A DNA stretch of 64,000 nucleotides from Methanoregula sp. (GTDB lineage Archaea; Halobacteriota; Methanomicrobia; Methanomicrobiales; Methanospirillaceae). The stretch is taken from contig NZ_JALOCH010000012.1 in assembly GCF_023227875.1 (NCBI RefSeq), positions 1 to 64,000 of the forward strand, in the 5' to 3' direction. The notes under the pieces were generated by a model. It was not told the DNA's origin. It searched no databases and saw only the letters and a list, made by a program, of their open reading frames with translations. Below are positions 57,800 through 64,000 of this stretch, piece after piece. Each line of letters begins with the position of its first letter. The stretch's first letter is position 1. The position numbers and the translations under genes were made by a program.

Positions 57800-59578
57800 C
57801 TATTTGCCCCAGAAGGGATCGCCCTTGCGCCGCATTGCCGTGAATTCAGCAAGGATCTCCTGCGTGCTCGCGTTCAGGGTCTTGATCATCTCTTTTTCCA
57901 GCACCTTGACATGGCGTTCCGGGATGTCGACATAGAGGTCGTCGCCAACGCTCACCTGCCGGCCGACCGTTGCGCCTTCGATGGATATGGCGATCTCAAG
58001 GCCTTCGTCCGCTTCCCGGATCGTTTCCTGGCGGAGCTGCATGGTCTTGAGGTGGCCGACTTTTTTCCCGTCCAGGTGGATCAGGTTCACATCGCTGCGC
58101 AGCTTCCCTCCCAGTACCCGCACGCCCACTACGGCCGGGTTGCTCTGGCGGAAGACACAGTCCGGGAGGAGGCGGATCTTCGCCGGCATCACCACGTGCT
58201 CGAACCGCTGTTTCTCCTGCAGGCGTTTCTGTTCGTCCCGCCATTCGACGTACTGGTCGATCAGCTGGTAGATGACACGCCCGTCGAACACTTTCACCTG
58301 GGTATAGAGGGGATTTTTTATCATCTCCGCAGCATCCGGGAGGATGGGCGTGTTGAACGAGAGCAGGACCCGGAACACCGGGTTCTTGAGTGTCTCGGTC
58401 TCGATCAGGTCAAGACGGCTGACCGGGCCCACTTCCGCCCGCATCACACCGATCTCCTTGCCCTCGAGTTCCTTGCAGAGGGCTTCGAGCGCACCGATCG
58501 TATCCGCCTTGATCACGATCCCCTCATCGGCAAGGTTCACGTGGATCTCGGTCATCTCCTTTTTGATCCGGGCTTCGATCTCGTCGCGGTTACCGCGGAT
58601 GACAAAGAACGGCGACCCGGCGATCACGCCCTCAAGGTTCGGTGCAGTGACCTTGATCCCCGACGCCGCGGCAACGGACTTCACCCGCTCGAACCGGTCC
58701 TCCACAAGGATCTCCTTCATGGGCCGGGGTTTCAGCAGGGACCGGACTTTCGTCACGATGACATCGCCCTGCGTTGCAACGGCGATCTCGTCACCGATCG
58801 CGAGCGTGCCGTCGTACAGGATTACATCAAGCGTGGTCCCGAGGCCCCGCTCTTCCTTGACCTCAAGGACGGTCCCGGCACCCGGGCCTTCTACCGCGAG
58901 CTTGAGCGCATCGCCCATGTACCGCTGGGCAAGGCCGATCATGACAAGGAGGAGGTCCGGTATGCCCTCTCCCGTGTGGGCACTCAGCGGCACGATCGCC
59001 AGGTTGCGCTGGAAATCCGAGACCCGGTCGAACCGGTCCGAGGAGAAATCGAGATCGGAGAGCTTGCCCACAATCTCATAGGTCTTGTTCTCCACATCGC
59101 TCTTTACCCGCTCGTTCTGCTTTGCAAACGAGGAGAGGAACGACTCGTTCTCGTTGACACGCCAGCCGTGAATGCGGTCGATCTTCGTTGCGGCGATGAC
59201 AAACGGCGTCTTGCAGTTCCGCAGGATCTGGAGCGCCTCGATGGTCTGGGGCTGGAACCCCTGGTTGATATCCACGACAAGGATCGCCATGTCCGCAAGC
59301 GCCCCGCCACGGGCCCGCAGGGTCGTAAAGGCATGGTGCCCCGGCGTATCGATAAAAAGGAGGCCAGGGATATTGATGGGGACCTTCTCCATCGATCCGC
59401 TCATCGTCCGTATCGCGTCGATGGGGACGATGGTGGCGCCGATGTGCTGGGTGATCGCCCCGACTTCGGAACTGACGACCGAGGACCCTCGGATCCGGTC
59501 GAGGAGCGAGGTCTTGCCGTGGTCCACATGCCCCATGACACAGACAATCGGTGTCCTGATCTTCGGGTTCTCCGCCAT
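57800..59578 (-). CDS. infB: Translation initiation factor IF-2 (aIF5B)
   Basis: 592 residues from ATG at 59578, after CAAGGAG; an earlier in-frame codon at 59650 would add an unrelated arginine-rich stretch. GTPase G1 GHVDHGKT (16-23), G3 DTPGHHAF, G4 ATKID instead of NKxD; C-terminal domains II-IV complete. Short archaeal/eukaryotic type, joining subunits at the start codon. No intein. Typical rps6e neighbour. Confidence 0.97.
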   Translation of the reverse strand: MAENPKIRTPIVCVMGHVDHGKTSLLDRIRGSSVVSSEVGAITQHIGATIVPIDAIRTMSGSMEKVPINIPGLLFIDTPGHHAFTTLRARGGALADMAILVVDINQGFQPQTIEALQILRNCKTPFVIAATKIDRIHGWRVNENESFLSSFAKQNERVKSDVENKTYEIVGKLSDLDFSSDRFDRVSDFQRNLAIVPLSAHTGEGIPDLLLVMIGLAQRYMGDALKLAVEGPGAGTVLEVKEERGLGTTLDVILYDGTLAIGDEIAVATQGDVIVTKVRSLLKPRPMKEILVEDRFERVKSVAAASGIKVTAPNLEGVIAGSPFFVIRGNRDEIEARIKKEMTEIHVNLADEGIVIKADTIGALEALCKELEGKEIGVMRAEVGPVSRLDLIETETLKNPVFRVLLSFNTPILPDAAEMIKNPLYTQVKVFDGRVIYQLIDQYVEWRDEQKRLQEKQRFEHVVMPAKIRLLPDCVFRQSNPAVVGVRVLGGKLRSDVNLIHLDGKKVGHLKTMQLRQETIREADEGLEIAISIEGATVGRQVSVGDDLYVDIPERHVKVLEKEMIKTLNASTQEILAEFTAMRRKGDPFWGK

Positions 59579-59848
59579 CTCCTTGCCCCCTTGTATTGTT
59601 ACAGCTCTGATCCCGGGTAAAAATCCCCTGCTCCCGCGTGCCCGCGCCAAAGGCCGCGGTACGTCTCATCGTCAGGAAAGTGTGTTCAGAGCCACCTGAT
59701 ATGTAATGGATGCCAGACCGTATTAATAATCGCCCCCCGGCAAGAGTCGATACCTGCGTCGCAGGATGCAAGGGCCCGTATATTTTCAGGCGGCCGGTAA
59801 ACACGGATAGATTAATGTGAGTCCGGTGCAAATGTAAAAGGGACATCT

Positions 59849-59922
59849 GCCAGGGTAGGGTAGTCTGGTTATCCTAAGGGGCTGTGGATCCCTCGACCCG
59901 GGTTCAAATCTCGGCCCTGGCC
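59849..59922 (+). tRNA. tRNA-His, anticodon GTG
   Basis: GCCAGGG acceptor, D-arm GGGTAG...CC, anticodon stem-loop AGGGG-CTGTGGA-TCCCT (GTG at 34-36), T-arm CCGGG-TTCAAAT-CTCGG, return CCCTGGC and discriminator C73. 74 nt, no intron. The base before position 1 is T, so the G-1 required by HisRS is not encoded and must be added after transcription. T-rich tract follows (59923-59934). Confidence 0.93.
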
Positions 59923-60040
59923 TTTTCTTTTCAACTGGTTTTCGATATCGTGTCGTTCATTCCGGTTAAGGGTTGTTTTTTCACCACGGTTTCTGCGATC
60001 TCTTTATATCCGGGCCTTTAATCAGCCTGTTGAGGTTACG

Positions 60041-60074
60041 GTACATTTTTGTACAACAACCAACAAAAATGTAC
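60041..60074. promoter_or_regulatory. Perfect 12-bp inverted repeat, candidate operator
   Basis: GTACATTTTTGT and its exact complement ACAAAAATGTAC flank a 10-bp spacer (60053-60062). It lies downstream of a TATA-like CTTTATATCC (60002-60011) and 48 bp before the methyltransferase ATG. The position suits a repressor site or an RNA hairpin in the leader. Confidence 0.6.
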
Positions 60075-60121
60075 AATATCCGGAAGACCTGTCACTAATT
60101 TCAGGCCTTGTGAGGATTCCG

Positions 60122-60928
60122 ATGGCTGACAACAATTATGTCCATGGCTATTCAGCACGCGAGTCGGAGCGGCTCGCAGACCAGGCACAGACACTGACAG
60201 AGCTCCTGCACGATGATACCCGCTACTCGGCGGGCGCACGTGTACTGGAGGCCGGCTGCGGTATCGGCGCCCAGACCGTGATCCTTGCAAGGAACAGCCC
60301 GGGTGCAGTGATCACATCGATCGATATATCCGAAGAATCCCTGAAACGGGCGAAGGAGACGATCCGGCAGGAAGGGATCACGAACGTGACCTTCCGGCAG
60401 GCAGATATCTTTCATCTCCCGTTCGGACCTGCCAGCTTTGACCACATCTTCCTCTGTTTTGTGCTGGAACATCTCGCAGAACCAGCACGTGCACTGGAGC
60501 AGCTCCGCCCGCTCCTGAAAGATGGCGGGACGATCACGGTGATTGAAGGTGACCACGGTTCGACCTTCTTCCACCCGGAGAACGAAGACGCCCGCCGGGC
60601 CGTGCAGTGCCTCGTCACACTCCAGCAGCAGATGGGCGGCAATGCGCTGATCGGGCGACAACTGTACCCGCTGGTCAGCAGTGCGGGGTATCACGATGTC
60701 CATGTCTCGCCGCGGATGGTGTACGTGGACGCCTCCCGCCCGGCGCTTGTCGAAGGGTTTACAAAACTGACATTCACCGCCATGGTCGAAGGTGTTGGCC
60801 CGGCAGTACTGGAGAAGGGGCTGATGAGCCGGGAAGAGTGGGAGCGGGGAGTTGCCGCACTCTACCGGGCCGCAGAACAGGACGGCGTATTCTGCTACAC
60901 ATTCTTCAAGGCAACCGCACGGAAGTAA
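60122..60928 (+). CDS. Class I SAM-dependent methyltransferase
   Basis: 268 residues from ATG at 60122 with GTGAGG upstream. SAM motif I VLEAGCGIGAQTVILA, ribose contact TSIDISEESL, motif IV FDHIFLCFVLEHLA. The UbiE/tocopherol-methyltransferase-like build and a C-terminal helical lid suggest a small-molecule substrate. Followed 13 bp later by a flavodoxin-fold oxidoreductase, so both are under the inverted repeat. Substrate unknown. Confidence 0.85.
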   Translation: MADNNYVHGYSARESERLADQAQTLTELLHDDTRYSAGARVLEAGCGIGAQTVILARNSPGAVITSIDISEESLKRAKETIRQEGITNVTFRQADIFHLPFGPASFDHIFLCFVLEHLAEPARALEQLRPLLKDGGTITVIEGDHGSTFFHPENEDARRAVQCLVTLQQQMGGNALIGRQLYPLVSSAGYHDVHVSPRMVYVDASRPALVEGFTKLTFTAMVEGVGPAVLEKGLMSREEWERGVAALYRAAEQDGVFCYTFFKATARK

Positions 60929-60941
60929 TCGCGAGCCTAGC

Positions 60942-61544
60942 ATGAAGATCACCATCATCCTTGCCCACCCGCACAGGGGAAGTTTCAACCATGCAATAGC
61001 GGAGACGGCCGCAGGAGCACTCCGCGGGGCCGGCCATGCGGTAACCTTCCACGACCTCTGTGCTGAAGGGTTCGATCCGCTCCTGCCCGAGGGCGAGATC
61101 GCCCGGGATGCACCCCTTCCGGAACACGTTGCCCGGCACTGCGCCGAGATCGCTGCAACGGACGGGCTTATCGTTGTCCACCCCGACTGGTGGGGTATGC
61201 CGCCGGCGATCCTGAAAGGCTGGATCGACCGGGTTCTCCGCCCGGGTGTTGCCTACCGGTTTGCCGCGACGGATTCCGGGGAAGGAGTGCCGCTGGGGCT
61301 CCTGAAAGCGCGTGCCGCCATAATCTTCAACACGTCCAACACCCCGGCTGTGCGCGAACAGGAAGTTTTCGGCGACCCGCTCGAACGGATCTGGAAGGAC
61401 TGTATCGTCTCATTCTGCGGGATCCCGGTCTGCCACCGGCGGATGTTTGGCGTTGTCGTCACCAGCAGCAAGGAGGAGAGGAAGGCATGGCTGGCGGAAG
61501 TGCGGGATATGACCCTTGGCACCTTCCCGCCCATCGAACGGTAG
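60942..61544 (+). CDS. NAD(P)H oxidoreductase, flavodoxin-like fold
   Basis: 200 residues from ATG at 60942. IIL AHPHRGSFNHAIAE opening and HPDWWGMPPAILKGWIDRVL are the NQO1/MdaB/KefF family FMN-site signatures. Reduces quinones or other electrophiles with NAD(P)H. Probably one operon with the preceding methyltransferase; a detoxification unit under operator control is inferred. Confidence 0.9.
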   Translation: MKITIILAHPHRGSFNHAIAETAAGALRGAGHAVTFHDLCAEGFDPLLPEGEIARDAPLPEHVARHCAEIAATDGLIVVHPDWWGMPPAILKGWIDRVLRPGVAYRFAATDSGEGVPLGLLKARAAIIFNTSNTPAVREQEVFGDPLERIWKDCIVSFCGIPVCHRRMFGVVVTSSKEERKAWLAEVRDMTLGTFPPIER

Positions 61545-61635
61545 TTGTGCCGGCCCCCTCTTTTTGATGCGGCCGGATCACAACGTGAAACAATGGTCGT
61601 CTCTAAAAAAGGGGTGCTCTGTAGATTTTTTTGAT
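61545..61635. other. Short gap with no gene recognised
   Basis: About 90 bp between the oxidoreductase stop and the dispersed element, partly T-rich near 61625-61632. Nothing further identified. Confidence 0.5.
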
Positions 61636-61915
61636 ATGACATTCCCCGCTCACCCAATTAGTACACCGTCCGACCCCCGCTCCCCCATGGAGCCAGGACA
61701 CCCCCTTCCTTCAGACGGTAAACTGCACGAATCCGGCCCGGAAAGGGGAGGGGGCGTGCGGGGGTCGGGTGGTGTACTTTGATACTTAATCTCCTGTGAC
61801 CAACAGGTCCGGGGGAAAATTTCCGATAGTAATTACCTGAATCACATTGGTTTGTCCGCACGGGAAGTACACCGCCCGACCCCCCCTCCACGAGTGCAAC
61901 GTAAGCCCGGGAGCG
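61636..61915 (-). repeat. Dispersed 280-bp element, copy B (inverted)
   Basis: Inverse complement of 44163-44441 over its full length. The three GTCGGGCGGTGTACT-type words recur at about 61657, 61761 and 61868 in alternating orientation. Reading frames in A and B are not conserved between copies, so it is non-coding. It lies between the oxidoreductase and NTF2-like genes with no neighbouring transposase. Confidence 0.8.
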
Positions 61916-62007
61916 TGAGCATCTCCGAATGATTTCGTCAATGTTTCCGGCAGCACTTTCACCCTGTGCAGACCATCAGTGTTTATTTTTAATCATGAAT
62001 ATTCGTG

Positions 62008-62442
62008 ATGGGGAATCAAAAAATGGATACAGAAAAGATCACGAATGAGATCCTTGCAACCGTCCGGGCCATGAACACGTGCTGGACGGAAGGATGGCAC
62101 GAAGAACAGTTCCGTCAGTATATCCACACGGATGCGGTTGCCATCGTACCGTCACATCCCGGCCGGCTTGAAGGCCGGGAGGCATACGTTGCCGGGTGGC
62201 GGGGCTTTGCAGAAACGTCTGTGATCCATGAATGGAAGGAAAGGGATCACAAGGTCCGGATCTATGCCGGTGGGAAGAGTGCCGTGGTCACGTATCTCTT
62301 CTCGATCACGTTTACCGCTGGCACCGTAAAACAGTCAATGCAGGGCCGGGACATGTTCTTCCTTGTGAAGGAAGGGCGGAAGTGGCTGGTTGCTGCCGAC
62401 CAGTTCTCACCGGAACCGTATCCAGCGGGAACTGTACAATAA
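62008..62442 (+). CDS. NTF2-like (SnoaL/DUF4440-type) protein
   Basis: 144 residues. Cone-shaped alpha+beta NTF2 fold: helix ILATVRAMNTCWTEGWHEEQ and the beta-sheet GKSAVVTYLFSITFTAG, VKEGRKWLVAADQFSPEP. Often binds or converts a small hydrophobic ligand. The start is uncertain among GTG 62005, ATG 62008 and ATG 62023, the last with GGGGA 9 bp upstream. Substrate unknown. Confidence 0.75.
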   Translation: MGNQKMDTEKITNEILATVRAMNTCWTEGWHEEQFRQYIHTDAVAIVPSHPGRLEGREAYVAGWRGFAETSVIHEWKERDHKVRIYAGGKSAVVTYLFSITFTAGTVKQSMQGRDMFFLVKEGRKWLVAADQFSPEPYPAGTVQ

Positions 62443-62500
62443 CCGGAAGAGACGTAACCGGTATAAATTGTCGCACGGAGAATTATTGTTCAGAGATTCC

Positions 62501-62755
62501 ATGGATACGGTCCTCATTATCGGCTACATCGCCGGCGCCCTCACCACCATCTCGTTCATCCCGCAGGTAGTCAAAGCATGGAAGATGAAAGAGACGCGTG
62601 ACCTCTCGCTCGCGATGCTCGTACTCTTCGCCATCGGTGTCCTCCTTTGGACACTGTATGGCATCTGGGCCGGCTCCCTGCCCGTCATCGCTGCCAACGT
62701 GATCACGTTTGTCCTGATCCTCGTGCTCCTCTTCCTGAAATTACAGTATAAGTAA
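62501..62755 (+). CDS. SemiSWEET-type transporter
   Basis: 84 residues, three membrane helices, PQ-loop motif SFIPQVVKAWK in the first, as in bacterial SemiSWEETs, which dimerise to move sugars or similar solutes. TATA-like GGTATAAATTG at about 62459-62469 lies roughly 35 bp before the ATG at 62501. Substrate unknown. An upstream ORF extension has no support. Confidence 0.88.
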   Translation: MDTVLIIGYIAGALTTISFIPQVVKAWKMKETRDLSLAMLVLFAIGVLLWTLYGIWAGSLPVIAANVITFVLILVLLFLKLQYK

Positions 62756-62855
62756 TTCAACCCGTCAACGGGCGTGTAAGGAGAGTTCCGGTTGAAAATG
62801 GATTGTCAGTTGCATGCCGACATGACGTATAAAATATTTAAAAAGATTGGAATGT

Positions 62856-63464
62856 TCAGTCCTGAAGGAGCACAAGGCATCCCGAGAGGATGTCGTGCAG
62901 TCCCTGGTGCTTTTTCGTGAACCCGATCATGATGAATCCGATGAAGATGATCAGGACGGATATGTATTTCCAGAAAAAGCGGAGCGAGGTCCTTGCAAAG
63001 GTTGCCTTGTTCCCTGCGAGATCCGTGACCACGAGTTTCATGAGCACCTTACCGGGAGTTGCCTGGCTGCGGGACGATTCGAAACCCGCATAGTAGACCC
63101 ATGGGACAACAACGAGAGTAAGTCCGTAGGCTGCAATGATCGAACCCAGCAGTGCTGCCATCGATCCCTCGGTTGTCAGTTCGGCAACCGGCACATGCTG
63201 GAATGCGTAGAAGTACAGGTTCTGGATTCCCCTGAAGAGACCGAGAGTCCCTGCAAGGATCAGATCCAGCAGCAGAATGAGGATGATATCAATGATGAAT
63301 GCAACAAGCCGCCTGCCCAAACCCGCGTACACCCCGACCTCAGGCCCCTCGTCCTCTTCCGGAAGGGCCACGGATATCGGCTGGACCGACTCAATATCGG
63401 CCCCGCACCACTGGCAGAATTTTCCGGAGGCATCAGTCTCTTTTCCACATTTAGGACAGAACAT
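62856..63464 (-). CDS. RDD-family membrane protein with zinc ribbon
   Basis: 202 residues. N-terminal zinc ribbon (FCPKCGKETDASGKFCQWCG, four Cys), a linker, then an RDD domain starting GLGRRLVAFIIDIILILLLD with three or four membrane helices and TPGKVLMKLVVTDLAG. RDD proteins are small transporters or channels, possibly for ions. Divergent from the partial lipoprotein. Confidence 0.85.
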   Translation of the reverse strand: MFCPKCGKETDASGKFCQWCGADIESVQPISVALPEEDEGPEVGVYAGLGRRLVAFIIDIILILLLDLILAGTLGLFRGIQNLYFYAFQHVPVAELTTEGSMAALLGSIIAAYGLTLVVVPWVYYAGFESSRSQATPGKVLMKLVVTDLAGNKATFARTSLRFFWKYISVLIIFIGFIMIGFTKKHQGLHDILSGCLVLLQD

Positions 63465-63652
63465 TCGTTTTACTCCTGATATGTAAAGTTAATCCGGGTG
63501 TCCTTTTTAATTTAACTGTTCTTTCCTGCATTTTTTCAGGAATTGTTCGTTCCGAAACGGTTTTTTTCCCGCTCCTGGATCCTGGAATCTCGTGTCCGGC
63601 CCGGTCCCCACGGAGCACAAATCAGTAATATGAATACATGCAAGCAATCTGC

Positions 63653-64000
63653 ATGAAATACGCCCTGATTCCTGTAATTCTGGCGGGACTGGTGCTGTGT
63701 GCGCTCTCTGCCGGCTGCACGAGTCCGACCCAGGCAGAGATGAAACCGGTGGAAACCCCGACCCCTCTCCCGATCACGACTTCCGCCACGGCAATCTCAA
63801 CCGTTGTCGCAACACCGTCCCAGGTTGAGACGCTGCCTGCCGAGCAATATATCGACCTCCAGCTCTCCAAGGAGCGCCCCGATTATACACTCCACCTCCT
63901 CTTCAACGGAGGCAAGGGAGAGTTGTTTGTCCAGAATATCCTGATGAAAGCGACCCTTGCGGATGGCAAGGTCGTCGAGCAGTACATGAGTGACGGTGAG
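63653..64000 (+). CDS. Lipoprotein, C-terminus beyond the window
   Basis: 116 visible codons from ATG at 63653 (an in-frame ATG at 63638 is also possible), open at the right edge. Signal MKYALIPVILAGLVLCALSAGC with lipobox Cys22, then a Pro/Thr-rich linker and a beta-type domain (YIDLQLSKERPDYTLHLLF). A cell-surface lipoprotein; family not recognised. Confidence 0.75.
   Translation, partial: MKYALIPVILAGLVLCALSAGCTSPTQAEMKPVETPTPLPITTSATAISTVVATPSQVETLPAEQYIDLQLSKERPDYTLHLLFNGGKGELFVQNILMKATLADGKVVEQYMSDGE

Noticed and set aside
57911..59620. A 569-codon plus-strand open frame
   Set aside because: It lies antisense to infB, which has all GTPase motifs; the antisense product has no recognisable domain and is His/Asp/Arg-biased as expected from a shadow.

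Overview
The window looks like chromosomal DNA of a methanogenic archaeon of the order Methanomicrobiales, most likely a Methanoregula-type organism. The domain assignment rests on informational genes: TFIIB, Gar1, SRP19, ribosomal proteins eS8 and eS6, an archaeal/eukaryotic-type IF-2 (aIF5B), Rio2 kinase, Trm5, a complete A-type ATP synthase operon (H-I-K-E-C-F-A-B-D), class I HMG-CoA reductase and the cupin-type phosphoglucose isomerase. Promoters are archaeal (TATA boxes about 25 bp from starts, several apparently leaderless genes). The genus-level guess is inference from gene content, not a database match. No rRNA, CRISPR array, transposase or prophage was seen.

Layout. 1-3.5 kb: a minus-strand cassette of overlapping small genes for secreted, type IV pilin-like proteins, running off the left edge. 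3.9-7.1 kb: a large secreted Ig-like/von Willebrand A surface protein with a strong promoter. 7.3-12.5 kb: hisG, a DUF1015 gene, a RimI-like acetyltransferase, hmgA and trm5. 12.6-18 kb: two overlapping KaiC/RAD55-like ATPases (one with a destroyed Walker A) facing a pilus assembly ATPase and its membrane platform. 18.1-18.7 kb: a tiny zinc-ribbon gene and a conserved unknown. 18.8-28.4 kb: the ATP synthase operon followed by pgk.

28.4-44 kb: mixed genes: a ribbon-helix-helix regulator with its own candidate operator, rlmH, three small overlapping genes (two of them membrane proteins), a receiver-PAS-PAS-histidine kinase, a VIT1/CCC1 metal transporter, a HEAT-repeat gene with a structured leader, a methyltransferase, a transglutaminase-like lipoprotein, class II lysS, a lipoamide-dehydrogenase-like flavoprotein, an unknown methanogen protein, an NrpR-domain protein without a DNA-binding domain, pgiA, nadE and a thiouridylase-like protein with a degenerate PP-loop. 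44.0-44.6 kb is a non-coding block of structured tandem repeats, interrupted by a 280-bp element that recurs inverted at 61.6-61.9 kb.

44.7-51.1 kb: rio2, a DUF460 RNase H-fold protein, thiL, an unknown gene, then a pair of same-strand genes encoding a PAS-HisKA-RyR protein and a TIR-transmembrane protein, which together suggest an NAD-derived nucleotide signalling or defence pair. 51.3-60 kb: two tRNA-Ala genes, tfb, gar1, a PHP phosphoesterase, srp19 divergent from hypB around one shared TATA box, rps8e, a DUF2240 pair, rps6e-infB and tRNA-His. 60-64 kb: a methyltransferase plus flavodoxin-fold oxidoreductase downstream of a long perfect inverted repeat, the second dispersed element, an NTF2-like protein, a SemiSWEET, an RDD protein and a partial lipoprotein at the right edge.

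Most of the window is housekeeping. The points most worth a second look are the TIR/RyR pair, the two-copy dispersed element with its nested structured repeats, the symmetric bidirectional promoters, and the enzyme relatives that have lost catalytic motifs.
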